Assembly (NCBI RefSeq): GCF_000003855.2
Contig: NW_003101679.1
Coordinates: 2,745,558-2,809,557, forward strand
Reading direction: 5' to 3'
Length of the DNA: 64,000 nt
DNA from: Blastomyces gilchristii SLH14081
Taxonomy: Eukaryota; Ascomycota; Eurotiomycetes; Onygenales; Ajellomycetaceae
Below, piece after piece: positions 10,763 through 23,366 of this stretch. Both the position numbers and the translations under genes were made by a program. How positions within the stretch are numbered: position 1 is the first letter of the stretch; every line of letters begins with the position of its first letter. The notes under the pieces were generated by a model. That model was not told where the DNA came from. It did not search any database and worked only from the letters and a program-made list of their open reading frames with translations.

Positions 10763-13700
10763 TTGTTCTTTAACACTGTAGAATTGTGAGAAATTTTTCA
10801 TTCTTTCACTAACTCTGTAGAATTATAGAATCAAGATATTCACAGTCTTCAATCACTCTTTATAGTCATATAGAAAGATTCAGATCTGTGATTCATAATC
10901 ACTCTTATTTACTAGAGTGATCTGACTGTTCTGCAGAATTACTCACAGTGTAAGTAAATCTCTCTAGAGTAGTATAAATATCTCAGATCTGTTTACAGAA
11001 TCTCATCTTCTTTTTTCTTTTTCTGTAACAGCTCTCTTCTTTATAAACTGTGAGTATTCTCATTCATTCATGAAGTGTTTTTATTCAGATGACAGAGAGA
11101 GAGTGTTTCTAACAATGTCTGTATATTGATTTAAGAACTTCTCAAGAATAAAAATTTTTCAATTTTAATATCTTTACAAACAATGTCTGATCATCACTGA
11201 GCTTCTTATAAGTGTTCTTATAACTTCTCTGATCACTTTTTATCAGCTGATGAAGCAGAGATATCATCACTTATAATAGTGTCTTCATTCTCTCTCACTC
11301 TGTCACTACATCTGATCTTCAGGCCAGCAGTCAATCTCATGCCTCTTTCAGGCCAGTCTCTGGCTTTAAGCAGTGCAGTTTCTCTCTTTGCTGTAAGTCT
11401 TCTCACAAGTAATTTCTTACAGATTCTAGCTGATAGTTCTTATAAAGCTCTCAGTGTTGTCAGTGTCTCCTGCGGCTCTGCAGGCCTATGATCATCTTCC
11501 CTCTGCCTGCACAATCTCTGACTAGATATATATGAATATGTCTAGATTCTCTATCAATGATTCTCACACTGCAGTGCATTTCCACAATCTCATTGTTAAT
11601 AAGAGATAAGTCTCTGAGTATCTGTAAAATCTAGATAATCAAGACAATGCAAATATCATGAATTTATGATGAGAGTTGATCTGAACAGATAAGTTCTCTC
11701 TCTGTATCTCAATTGTTTTCAGACTGAATACTTCAGTATAACTGAGAAAGTGAACACAGCTTCATGAGAGATATCTAATCACATGTGCAGACAGTCAGTT
11801 CTTAAGATTCTGCTACAACTGTGTATACTCTGATATCTGACTTCTCTGAAGTCTGTGCATTTCTAACAGTCTTTACATCAAATGCAATAATTATCTGTAC
11901 TGCAGATATAATACTCTCTGCTTCTTTAAAGAGAAAAATTAGTAGTTGTGAAGAAATTAAGTATCATAAGTATTAAGAATATGAGTTTGAGTTTTCTTTG
12001 TTTTTTCTTTGTTAATCTCTATATTATGTTCACAGTCTTGTTTTTATTTCTTATTTTTTAACTTTAATAACAGTATGATTTCTTCTTTTCTTACATACAC
12101 TGCAGACTGTTCATCTCAGTAGAAACTTATTATCTTATAAACTAGAGCTTATAAATGACAGTGTTAATGTCTTTGTTATAATCAGATTCTTAGTGAAGAC
12201 TGTATTATTCTGACTTATTAGAATTCATAGTATGAAAGTCATGTCTCAGCTTCTGCAGATATCTTATCTATTCAGATGATTATCAAGTGAACTCATTCAT
12301 CTTATCAGAATACTCTTATCACTGAATCTTGCATCAGAGCTCATAATCTCACTTCTCTAAGTCAATAATCTCTTTAATCTGATATTCTCTTTCACTCTCT
12401 AGTGCTTTGTAGATAGAGTGATAAGTCATAGAATTCTCTTCTGAGAATTCCTTATATTTATAAAGTAAAGAGACATGAAAAACATTGTATATTTGTAACT
12501 CAGATAATAGTTTCAATCTATAGAACTGTAAACTAACTTTCTTCATAATCTTACAAGACTCTATCTGTAAGAGATTCAGCTTCTTACTAGATCTCTACAT
12601 AATGATGTTTTCTAAACTCAGTCAGACTTTATTATCTTTCTTGAAACTCTTTATAATATACTTGAAGTCATAGTATCTCTTCTAATACTCTTAAGTCTTT
12701 CTCAGAAATTCACAGACTTTCTCTCAGATCTTCTGAATTCTCTCAGTCTGTTCACAGACATCATCACACTCTATAGTGTACTCTTATGAGTTTATTAAGA
12801 TTATTCATGAATAAGTCTCAGTGAGTATCTCAAAGAGAGTTTTATCTATACTGACATACTTTGAGTTATTATATATAAACTTTATAAGTAATAATCAATG
12901 CACTCAGTCATTCTGATTATAATTAACAAAGTACTGTAGATACTGTTTTAATATACTTATTAGATGTTCTATCTGATCATCTGTCTGTTAATGAAAAGTC
13001 ATGCTTAAATCTTACAAGATCTTCAGTATAGTTATCAGATCAGATTAGAACTCTTCTATAAAGATTAATTCTCTATCTGAGACAATGTTTATAGACAATT
13101 CATACAATCAGATCACATTGTGAATAAAGATATAAGTCAAATTCTTTGACTTCAAGTTCTTGTAAGTGAGTATAAAGTATGTTATCTTGATGAAGTAATT
13201 CACTATCATCAGCACACTGTCAAAATAGGCATTATATATGTTCTTGCTTTCAGAGAGGCTTATAAGAATATTCATTTCTAGCTATTCTCAAGGTTTCTGT
13301 AGAATGAGTAGAGAAGTAAGTTCTTTATATAATCTGAACTACACTATCTACAAATTCTAATAAATAGTATAAGAATTCACTATCTTCTTCATAAGTTCTT
13401 GTATCTTCAGTCAGAAGTATTTTCTTATAAGTAACTCATAAGTTCTAATGTCTGTAAAATGACTCACTAGAGAAGAGTCATAATATCTTTTAATAAGTTC
13501 TATATGTAGAAACTTATTTATAGATATATAAATTCAGCTCTCTCTTTATAAGAGATTATTTAAGTCTCTTCAATTCTTTATCTCTGCAGAATTGATCTCT
13601 GCTGTGAGCAGTTTCTGAATATACTAAGTATATTCATTCTTCAGTTGCAGTTCATATAATCTGAATAGAAGATTTTATAAAGACTTATACTCTGTTTTCT

Positions 13701-16700
13701 CTTACATCAGGTCTTCTGCAGTGCTTCTTAAAGTCTGTAAACTCTTCAGATTATAGATACTCTCTTCAAGAATTCTCATAGAGATTCTCAGAGTGTTGAC
13801 TCTCAGTGTTATAAGAAGTAGTTGTACAGACTTCTCTTCTCTCTCTTCTCTCTTCTCTTACAGAGTATTGAGAGACTCTTCAGTTAATCTCTTCATAACA
13901 CTCAGTCTGAGTATTCTGTGAAGCTTTTCTGTCTTCTCTAGTCTCTCTATATCTGTCATTCTGATCTTCTTAACATAGTCTGGTCTGTGAGAGAGTCTGT
14001 CTGCTGAGTTCTTAGTTCTCTTGATATATTCTATCTTGAATCAGAACTCACTCAGTCTCTGAGCTCAGTGAATCTGCTGCTGTGAGAGTTTCTTGATTGA
14101 AGTAAACTATTATAAGCTATTATAATCAGTTCTAACAGTAATCACTGTCACAAGGCTCTCAAAGTAGTGATATCAGTGATGAAAGAATTTCACTGTTGTG
14201 AGAAGCTTCTGATTATAAATATTATAGTTAATCTTCATAGATTGCATCTTCTGTAAGAAAAAGACTACTGAAACTCAGTTCTCATTTAACTGTAGTTGTA
14301 AGACTATTTCTGAAATTATAAAGAAGAAGACATCTGTCTTCAATCTGATTAAGAGTAAGAGATTAAAGTGAAACAGTATCACTGTATTTATAAATATCTA
14401 TTTCAATCTTGTAAAGACTCTGTAAGCTTCTGAGATAAGAAAGTTCTTACAGTTCTTTCTTCTCAACAATCTTTTAATTCTTCATTTATAGAATGACTTC
14501 TTCTTATTTTCATTCTTCAGCATGTCTGTAAGAGTCAAGAAGATTCTTATGAATACAAAGATAAATCATCTATAGAAATTCACAAAGCTCAGAAAGATCT
14601 GAATCTCATGAATACTAGTTAACTCTGATTATGATAGAATAGTCTCAATCTGTGAAGATTTCATCTGAATACTATCTGCAGTGATTACATATTCTAGGAA
14701 ATTAATCTAACAGACACTGAAGTTGCACTTTATAAGCTTAATATACAGTTCTGTCTCATCTAAGACCTTTAACACACTTCATACATACTCAGTGTATTCT
14801 TCCTTCTTTGCAGAGTACATCATCACATTATTCAGATATATTATCATGAAGATATTCAGATATGTGTGAAGTGTTTTATTAATGAAAGACTGAAATACTG
14901 CAGAGACATTAGTCAGATTAAAAGACATCACTAGATATTTAAATAATCTCAGTGCAGTTCTAAAGACAGTCTTTCATTCATTCTCAGACTGTATTCACAG
15001 TCATGTATATATATTGATTACATTTAATTATGTGAATATGACAGCTTCTATGAGATGATTAATCACATTCTTAATTAGAGATAGAAAGTAGTGACTCTTT
15101 ATAGTCTTAGAGTTCAGATTACAGTAGTCTATACATAATCTGAGATCTTTATTCTTCTTCTTTATGAATATCACAGAGACTCTCACAGAGGCCTGTGAAG
15201 ATCAGATAAAGTCATTCTTCAGATTCTTCTTTACATAGGCCTGTAAGACCTCTGTCTCATAATAAGAGAGCTTATAGATTGATTCTCAGAAGGATTTCTG
15301 CTCTTCTATCAAATCTATTATCAGATTCTTCTCATAGTGAGAAGAAAGCTCAGCTGTCTTTACTGAACTGAATATCTCTGTGAGATCTCAGTATTTCTCT
15401 GATATCTGAAGCTCAGTTTTCATGACTGTGAGATTCTCAGATACTTATAAAGTTATTATATAGATAAGCTTGTCTTCTCTAATTAACTCTATAGCATCAA
15501 CTGATTCTATCTTTATAAGTGAGTCTATCAACACTGATTGAAAGTATAAACCTGACTTACAGACAGCTATGTGTGAATTATGTCTTTAAAGTCATACAAG
15601 TCTCAAGTACATGTCATCTGTGATGTTTACAATAATCACAGTTTCTGTAAATCTTCTTCAGATTTTAGAGAGATCTTACAATTCAAAGATGATTCTTACA
15701 AGTCTCTCAGTTCTCAGGTCTGAGTTCTTATACTCTGCTTATTACAAGAGCAGATTCTTAGTTTTCATTATTCAGCTCATTCACTCTGTGAGTTTTAGAA
15801 ACACTACAGTGACCTGAGATTCTGAGTTTATCAATACTTCTCATGCTTATGAGATAGCAGCACTGTGATACAGTCTCTCTTTATAAGCAAGTATTTTCAT
15901 TGAGAAAGTAACAGATTCAGATGTCAGTTTCAAGACTCTTAAGAAGACTGTTGCTGACTCTGTCTGTAACTTCTCAAATTTCTATTTTGATTTGTTCAGA
16001 CAGTTTGCATGAAGATGTTCTGATTTAGAATAGATGAAGCAGAGTCTCTTTTTCTTAATCTCTCTGTTATATACTCTGTTTACAGAAGCTTATGAAGCTC
16101 TCTCTCTCTGCTCAGTAGTCAGATACAAATCTCTCTATGTTTTATCATCTTTTTCTAACAAATCTATTCTCTGTTATTCTGATTCTCACAGAGCTGATCA
16201 GTGATTCACTCTCTACAGATCTGTAACTCTCACAGTAATCTGTAAGTGATGAATGAGAGTCATCAGTTTCTTCAGAGTCAAGAACTTAGAGTCTTACTCA
16301 ATGAGTTTGTTCTGCATATCTTTATTCAGTCTCTTTATGAATATCATTATTCAGGTCTTATTTCAGAGCCCTGTCTTCACAGATCTTAATTCATATCACA
16401 ATTCTATGAAGTGCTGTGAGTAGTCTTCATCAGATTTCTCATCTCTTTTTCTAATATTGATGATTACAGCTCAGATATTCTCTGTTCAGCTCACAGAGTC
16501 TCTTAACTTATTCTCTAGATAGATCTTGAGAACAGATTAGTAGAATCTCTTATAATCATTCTCTAGATAGTTCAGTCAGTTCTTGACTTCAGTATAATAG
16601 AGATCTGTCATTATATAGATGACAGCTTCTTCATCTTTCATATCACATAGCTGAGCTTGTGAGTCAATTTCAAATACAAACTCATAAAAGCTTTTATAGA

Positions 16701-17357
16701 TTGTGATTCAATAAGTGATCTTAAGTGATTACAGCTTAAGAAAGTTTCTTTTCAGTTTGCAGATGTCTCTGAAGATCATGTCTAGAGACTCAGTTTAAAA
16801 ATGTTTACAGATAGTAAGCATTTCTTGTAGAAAAATAGCTTGATCTTATAAGAGATGCTCAAGAATGTTCTTCACTGAGATTGATTTATTTATAAGTTTG
16901 AAGAATTTCTCTGTCACAGATGCAGAGAATGATGTTCTATGAGTAATTAATAAGTTCTCTGAGACTTCTTTTATAACAGCTATTCATGGTTCAGATGACT
17001 GCTTCTGAGTGTCTGTAGTAGAGTTTGCAGAGATTGAAGCATGTAAGTTTCTAGTTCTTTCAGTTATAATGAGCAGTTGCTGACTGATAGAGCTTGAAAT
17101 GTAAGAATAAGTGCTCATAGACAATTATTCAGGTATTTGCAGCTTGACATGATATATACTGTTAACTACTAGAAGTATTTGCAGTAGAAAGATAAAATAT
17201 AGAAATTAAATATATGATAGTATTCAAGCTGAGTTATGAATAGTATTCGTGAACTCCAGTCTATATAGTTGTGTGTAGCCAAGGGCCGCTAACCCTATTG
17301 GTTACGCGAGAGATAGGAATAGAGGTAAAGAATCCGCGAGGAGCGGGATTTCTTACA
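10763..17357 (-). mobile_element. gypsy-2: second Ty3/gypsy copy, left end cut by LINE-1
   Basis: It is colinear with gypsy-1 from that copy's position 3,188 to its right end, including the chromodomain-adjacent segment (12,546-12,349), integrase, RT and gag, all on the minus strand. The RT box near 14,830 has decayed to YLNN. Its 3' LTR and polypurine tract are not present; if the nesting model is right they lie before the window, displaced by LINE-1. The right LTR abuts LINE-2 at 17,358. LINE-3 shows the empty site, and from it the duplication should be ATTTA, which is what follows at 17,358-17,362. It is more AT-rich and more damaged than gypsy-1. Confidence 0.88.
17100..17357 (-). repeat. 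gypsy-2 5' LTR
   Basis: It is 258 bp, clearly homologous to the gypsy-1 LTRs, with the same TGTAAGAATAAG and TTTCTTACA ends. It keeps an ACGCGAG where both gypsy-1 LTRs have ACATGAG, showing loss of a double CpG in gypsy-1, while other sites show the reverse. Confidence 0.9.
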
Positions 17358-20300
17358 ATTTATTCTTATCTTCAAATTGTATTTAAATAAAAAGTTGATT
17401 TTATACTGCTTCAGGAGCCGAATTTTGATACTGAGCAAAAATATGTCATTTCTCATTTAAGCTACTACTGCTTTATATCTCAAAAGTCTGAGATAAAGTC
17501 AAGAGTAGTGATCTATGGAAGAAAGAGATCAAGATATTAATTTAATCTAAGATTTGATATCATGTCTGACTCTGATATTCTGATGAGTGATATTATAGAT
17601 AAAGAAAATGAGTTTAATACTATACAGCTTATAAATATCTATAATGAAAAGTTATTGAAGAAAAATAATAACATCTGAATAATTAATAGAGGATTTTTAA
17701 ACATAACTTTATCAAGAAACTCTATAATTACAGAAGATTTCAATGCACATCATCTCTGATGAAATTCAGAATGCAAAAGAGCAGTAAGAGCTAATAATCT
17801 GATTGAATGAATCTTTAAGCATTCAATAGATTTAGTTAACAAGTCTGATCAACAAACATTCTTTAGAAAAGATATGAAACAGAAATCTATTATAGATCTA
17901 ATCTTCATGTTACAAAATCTAATGAAAAAAAGACTTGTAAACTGATTTATTGATTCAAATGAGACATCAGAATCAGGTTATGAGATTATTCAATTTGATA
18001 TTGAACTGAGTGAGAAATAAATGAGTGAAAATCCTCTTCTCTCTAATCAGTTTAACTTTGAAAAGGCTGACTGAAAGGCAGTTGAAGAAAGCATAAAACT
18101 GTTAAACTCTGAAAGACAGAGTGAGCTATATTGAAATCCTGGTCAAGATATCTCAAATGAAATGCTTGAGAATAGAGTGAAGCTCATTACATCTATTATT
18201 CTAGTAAGTGTTAAAGACAATATTTCAAAGAGAAAGTCTTCTGAGTATTTAAAATCTTGATGAAATGAGAATATTACATCTAAAAGAAAACAATTGACTA
18301 CTGCTAGAAGAGATTGAAAGAATGATATAATTTCTGATAAAGAGTTCAAAGCTGTCAGAAATGAATATTTTTCAGATATTAAAAGAGCTAAAACAGACTG
18401 CTGAAATAAGTTTCTTGAAAAAGCATAAGAAAAGAAAGTTTTTAAAGCTTTTAACTATACTAAAAGAAGAAGTGTAGCAAAACTTTCAATCTTAGAATTG
18501 AGTTTCAGAATGAATCATATACAGTAAACTCTTTTGAGAAAAAATGTCAAGCTTTTATAAGAACTCTCTTTCAAAACTCATTAGATTCAGATTCAGAGAA
18601 AGAGAATATGTCACTTCTCAACTATATTGATGAAAATGACTGAGAATGATCTGATCTTACTTAAGATGAATTAGAGTCAGCTATCTTCTCAAGTTCAGTT
18701 AAAACTGCTGCAGGACCTGATTCAATTAATCACTTAATTATTCAAAATACATACTTCTACTTAAAGAATGAATATTTTGAGCTCTTTTTCAATCTCTTGA
18801 AAAATGAATATCATTCTGAATGCTGAAGAGAAGTCACTGAAGTGATTCTTATAATATCTAATAGAAAAACTTTAATTCTTAAATTATATAGAGTAATATC
18901 TCTATTGAACTGTCTAGAAAAGATTTTAGAAAAGAAAATAGCTACTTAACTATCTTTTATAAGCTCTATCAGTAATTCTCTGTTATTCAGTGAATAAATG
19001 AAAGATAGAAAACAGTGTTCTGCAATTGACACTGTTCTCTCAGTTATTCATAATATTCAGATAGCAAAGCATGAAGATCTGGTCTCAACTGCAGTTTTTA
19101 TTGATATAAAAGAAGCATTTGATTATGTTTCAAAGTCAAAGTTAATTCAGACTTTGAAGATGTTAAAACTGTCACTTTATCTAATAAAATGAGTTAACTA
19201 TTTTATATCTAAAAGAATTATACAACTTTTCTTTGATGAAATGAAATAAGATAAGACTGAGATAAAAATAGAAGTACTATAAGAATCTTCAATCTCACTC
19301 ATTTTATTTTCAATATACACTGCATATCTATTCAAAAATAGAAATATGAGAATAGTGCAATTTCTGAGTTATGTAGATAATATTGATCTAGTCTACAGCT
19401 CAAAAACTATCAAAGAGAATTTGAAAGTGATTGAAGAAGCTGTAAAGAAAATCTTTGTTAGAGTAGATATCAATCAAATTCAATTTAATATGAATAAAAC
19501 TAAGTTAATTCATTTCTTTTCTAGATTCAATGAGAAAGAACTATCTCTAACTCTTTTAAATAGAGAGATTAAACTCAGTGTTAATGTTAAATAATTAGAA
19601 GTATGATTAAACTTCAAGTTGAATTTTAAATATCATATTCAACAAAGAACTGTCAAGATAGAAAGACTATTGAATAACATAATCAGACTATTAAATACAG
19701 AGAGAGGTCTATTCTTTCAGGCTATGAGATAGTTATATATAGTCTGTATTATATCAGTAGCTGATTATAGAGTTCAAGTTTGATAAAATAATTAAGAGAA
19801 TTTCACTGAACTCTTTCAAAGTCTGTAAAACAGAGTCTTGAGAAGAATTCTGAAAGTATTCAAATCATCTTCTATTAAAGCAATGAAAATTGAAGCTTCA
19901 ATTCCTTCTTCTGCTATTAGATTTGAAAAGACCTGTATGAACTATGCTCTGAGAGTTATAAAGATGAGCTCAAATTATATAATCAGAAAAAGAGTCTCTT
20001 CTTCATTTTCATCAATTAACTCTGGAAATGAACTGAATTAAAATAGATTTCTTAATTGAAATGAAAATAATTCTTCAAAGAAAATGTCTTCTCAACTGTA
20101 TAGACTATATTCTCTGATTAAAAATTAATTTTCTTCTTTAAATATTGAAAAAGTTGATCATGAGAAGTTATCTCTCTGAAGAGAAAAGCTTGAATCTCTT
20201 ATAGACTTGTAAATAAGAGAACTATTTAAAGAGAAAGAATATGAACAGTATTTGAAGAGAATTTCTACAATCAATATAAAAGACTCTATTCTGATTTATT

Positions 20301-21600
20301 CAGATGACTCAAAAAATGAGAATTTGAATAGATTAGACACAGACATTGCTTATACTGAAGATAATATTAATTTTATCTCAGATTTCTGAAATTTAGACTG
20401 TGAATCTGAAGTCTTTGATGCTGAACTATTTATAATAGTAAAAGCTTTCAAACTCATTGAAATAAAATCTCATAAAAGAGAAAATAGTTTGAAAGAGACA
20501 TGAATATTCTCTGATAATCAAGCTGCTTTAAAAAGACTTAGAAATAGTCAGATTTATAATGATCAAATGAATCTTGAACTGATCTTAAACTCTGTTTTGA
20601 AAATTCAAAAGAGAAGAATATCAAAGCTGATAATTCATCTACACTGAGTTTCTGCTCATATGAATATTCATAACAATGAATTGGCTGATTCAGCTGTAAA
20701 AGAGAATGCAGAATTAAGCAGATCTATTCAAAAAATTATATTCTGGTCTTTTATAAAGAGAAAAATAAAAGAATCTTGTTTAGATAAGTGAAATGAAAGC
20801 TGGCAGAAACAAAAGAAGAGTATACATTATTCAAGATTTAAAATAAAACCCAAGTGAAAATCTTGTTCAATTAAATGTAAAAAGAAAATATTCTCATCTA
20901 TAATACAGCTGAAACTAGAACATGGCTATTTCAAATCTTATATACAAAGATTTGATAATAGATTTGACTCAATAGAATGCTCATTCTGCAATACAAATGA
21001 GAATTCTGAGTATATTGTAATGCACTGTACATTATACAATAGTCTCAGAGCCAGATTGAAAGAGAAGTATGATTTAAATCAATTAAATATGAGATTCTTA
21101 TTCTCAACTGAGACAGGAATTAAATACTTAATAGACTTTCTATCAGAAACTCAAGCAGCTACAAGAAACTGACTAAATTCAGAAATATCTGAATATGAAG
21201 AGGAGGAAATCAATCAGATATAGTCTGTTAAAACAGCTATATACTATCTTTTAATAATTTGTTTTATTACAGTCTCTCTTTACTTTATCTTTTTCTTTCA
21301 ATTCCTTTCTATCTATCTATTTAATGTGTCTCTCTTTAAGACTGTGTTCTCTTTTCCTTTGTCATGATATTGTCAAATGATTTCAAAGTATCAGAAGATG
21401 TTAAAACACTGCAATTTGTAAACAGTTTTTGTATTCTGAGCTGGAATTTTCTGATTTTACATATCTGAAATTGATGAATGTATAATAGTTAACTTTACAG
21501 ATATAGGAAAAACTCTGAGAACTAAAAGTTCTCAGATAGATGTCATAGTCTCTGACTGCATACATCTATAATTGAAGAATAATAACAATAATAATAATAG
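17358..21600 (+). mobile_element. LINE-2: non-LTR retrotransposon from mid-endonuclease to 3' tail
   Basis: It starts where gypsy-2 interrupts its endonuclease region and runs uninterrupted to an (AAT)n tail at about 21,587-21,599. It provides the empty-site reference for gypsy-1. By the nesting model its 5' part lies outside the window to the left. The sequence downstream of the tail is copia integrase, so LINE-2 inserted into the copia element. Confidence 0.88.
17370..21223 (+). pseudogene. LINE-2 ORF2 remnant: endonuclease, RT, RNase H, zinc motif
   Basis: An EEP-type endonuclease is shown by a DFNAHH...NSE block near 17,740-17,780, the usual GDFN-H-W motif with Trp codons turned into TGA. 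The RT box near 19,370 reads YVDN instead of YVDD. RNase H follows near 20,290-20,700 and the C-terminal Cys/His cluster near 20,970-21,030. The frame ends at TAG 21,221-21,223. Stops are frequent, and Trp codons preserved in LINE-1 (for example HWVPAH) are TGA here. Confidence 0.85.
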
Positions 21601-22567
21601 CTGCTGCAGCTATCACATTATATACTTCTAACATTACTATATCTGAAAAAATAATATCTTCAAATTCTTCAACTTCTACAAATTCTTCTTCTAATCTGTC
21701 ATTACATACTTCAACAAATTATACTTTCAACCTGTCAATACACATAAAATCTTCTCAAAAATCTAAGATCTCTATAGCTACTCAGTCTACATAGTATAAG
21801 AGATTAGAACATTCATTGAAAATCACCATTCAAAAGCTTATAAATAATGCAACTGGCATTCAAATCATCAATCTAGAAGACACTGTGAATGAGCTTATCA
21901 CTGAGCTTTACAAACTCTGTCATCTATCTAATATAAAAAATCAAATATCTAGATATCTTCACATTAGATCTCAAATATCATTTAAATGCCTACACACTGA
22001 TATCACACATGACTCTACACAGTGCTATAATGATGAGTGTAATCTCATACATTTCATGTGTGATTATCTCTGTTTTCATATAGCTATAACAGCTATCTGA
22101 AAATCAGAAATCTGAAAAGCTCTTAGACAAGTTATCAATTGAATTAAATATCAATTTAACTGTACTACGAAGATTATTTATATTGACAATGATACTACAG
22201 TCAAGAAAGCAGATGACTTTATAAATTAAGTGAATAATGAAGACCTAGAGATGAAGTATTCTACAGAGTATATTTATAAGTAAAATGATGCAGCAGAGTA
22301 AGTAGAAGTAATATTAATAATAAAGATAAGAACTCTACAGATAGAATCTCTTCTGTTATAATCACTTGTCTCTGAGATTTCACTTACTGCTATCTATCTT
22401 GCAAATTGAATCTTTACTAAAATTCTAGATTAAAAGTCATCTCTACAAGTATTGAAAGAATTTCTACAAATCAAATGTCAGTTCTACACTTATCTTCAAA
22501 TCTATGAATGTTGCATCTATGCAAAGATACTGAATGAAGTTCTCAATAGAAACTACTCTCAGAAGCT
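21601..22567 (+). mobile_element. Ty1/copia element, integrase segment
   Basis: The plus strand shows copia-type integrase remnants. A pre-integrase segment (YKLCHLSNIKNQISR) is followed by CLHTDITHDSTQCYND and NLIHFMCDYLCFHIAI (about 21,900-22,085), matching the HTD...HFxDD core with decay. At 22,490-22,567 the frame reads YLQIYECCIYAKILNEVLNR, then a SINE and LINE-3 interrupt it. The same protein resumes at 30,720 with LVEYDSTNIYQI. The copia 5' LTR and gag must lie to the left of the window or be lost. Confidence 0.8.
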
Positions 22568-22941
22568 GCCCCGGTGGCCGAATGATTAATGCGGCCACCC
22601 GGTAGCGCCTTGGCGTGGGAAACCAAGGCGTGTGGGTTCGAAACCCGCAGGGGATACATTAAATCCAGAACCCAAGCACCTCAGGTTTCTAATAAATACA
22701 GAGGTGTACAAATCGCTTCAATAAATCGCTCTATGTTCCTGGGCTGGGAAGTTATTATCGCATGTATCTAATTGTCACTTCTTTGTATTTCCTATGTTCT
22801 TGTTATCTTGATGTGATCTCAACACCTGTATTTCCTTCTATATAACCAACACTTGACCTGTATTTAACATCACGCAAGGACTCAGCATAAGCTCCGCTTG
22901 CATATGAGTATAATGAAAGAATAATAATAATAATAATAATA
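22568..22941 (+). mobile_element. tRNA-derived SINE, copy 1
   Basis: A 374-bp insertion flanked by the 13-bp duplication ACTCTCAGAAGCT (22,555-22,567 and 22,942-22,954). The head resembles a class II tRNA (Ser/Leu-like). It has an A box TGGCCGAATGATTAATG at 22,575 and a B box GGTTCGAAACC at 22,635-22,645. A body of about 250 bp follows, ending in TATAATGAAAGAATAA and an (AAT)n tail. It is GC-richer and far less mutated than its surroundings. It has no coding capacity and would depend on LINE machinery. Homologous to copy 2 at 33,647. Confidence 0.88.
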
Positions 22942-22981
22942 ACTCTCAGAAGCTAGATCTCTGAGTATATATTAAATATCT
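22942..22981 (+). mobile_element. Short copia segment between SINE and LINE-3
   Basis: Forty bases of copia coding sequence (S-Q-K-L-D-L-stop-V-Y-I-K-Y-L) lie between the SINE and LINE-3. The first 13 bases are the SINE target duplication and the last 12 (TATTAAATATCT, 22,970-22,981) are the LINE-3 target duplication. The protein sequence continues in the same sense at 30,708. Confidence 0.8.
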
Positions 22982-23366
22982 TATTATTATTATTATTATT
23001 ATTATTCTTCAATTATAGATGTATGCAGTCAGAGACTATGACATCTACCTGAGAATCTTTAGTTCTCAGAGTTTTTCCTATATCTATAGAGTCAACTATT
23101 ATACATTTATCAATTTCAAATATGCAAAATCAGAAAATTTCAGCTCAGAATACAAAAACTGTTTACAAATTGCAGTATTTCAACATCTTCTGATACTTTG
23201 AAATCATTTGAAAATATTATGACAAAAGAAAAGAGAACATAGTCTTAAAGATAGACATATTAAATAGATAGAGAAAAGAATAGAAGAAAAACAAGTACAG
23301 TAAAGAGAGACTATAACAAAATAAAATTATTAAAAGATAATATATAGCTGTTTTAATAGACTATAT

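Noticed and set aside
22568..22660. A tRNA-Ser/Leu gene suggested by A and B boxes (also at 33,647)
   Set aside because: Distorted arms, a 374-bp unit with a LINE-like tail and target duplications show it is a SINE, not a tRNA gene.
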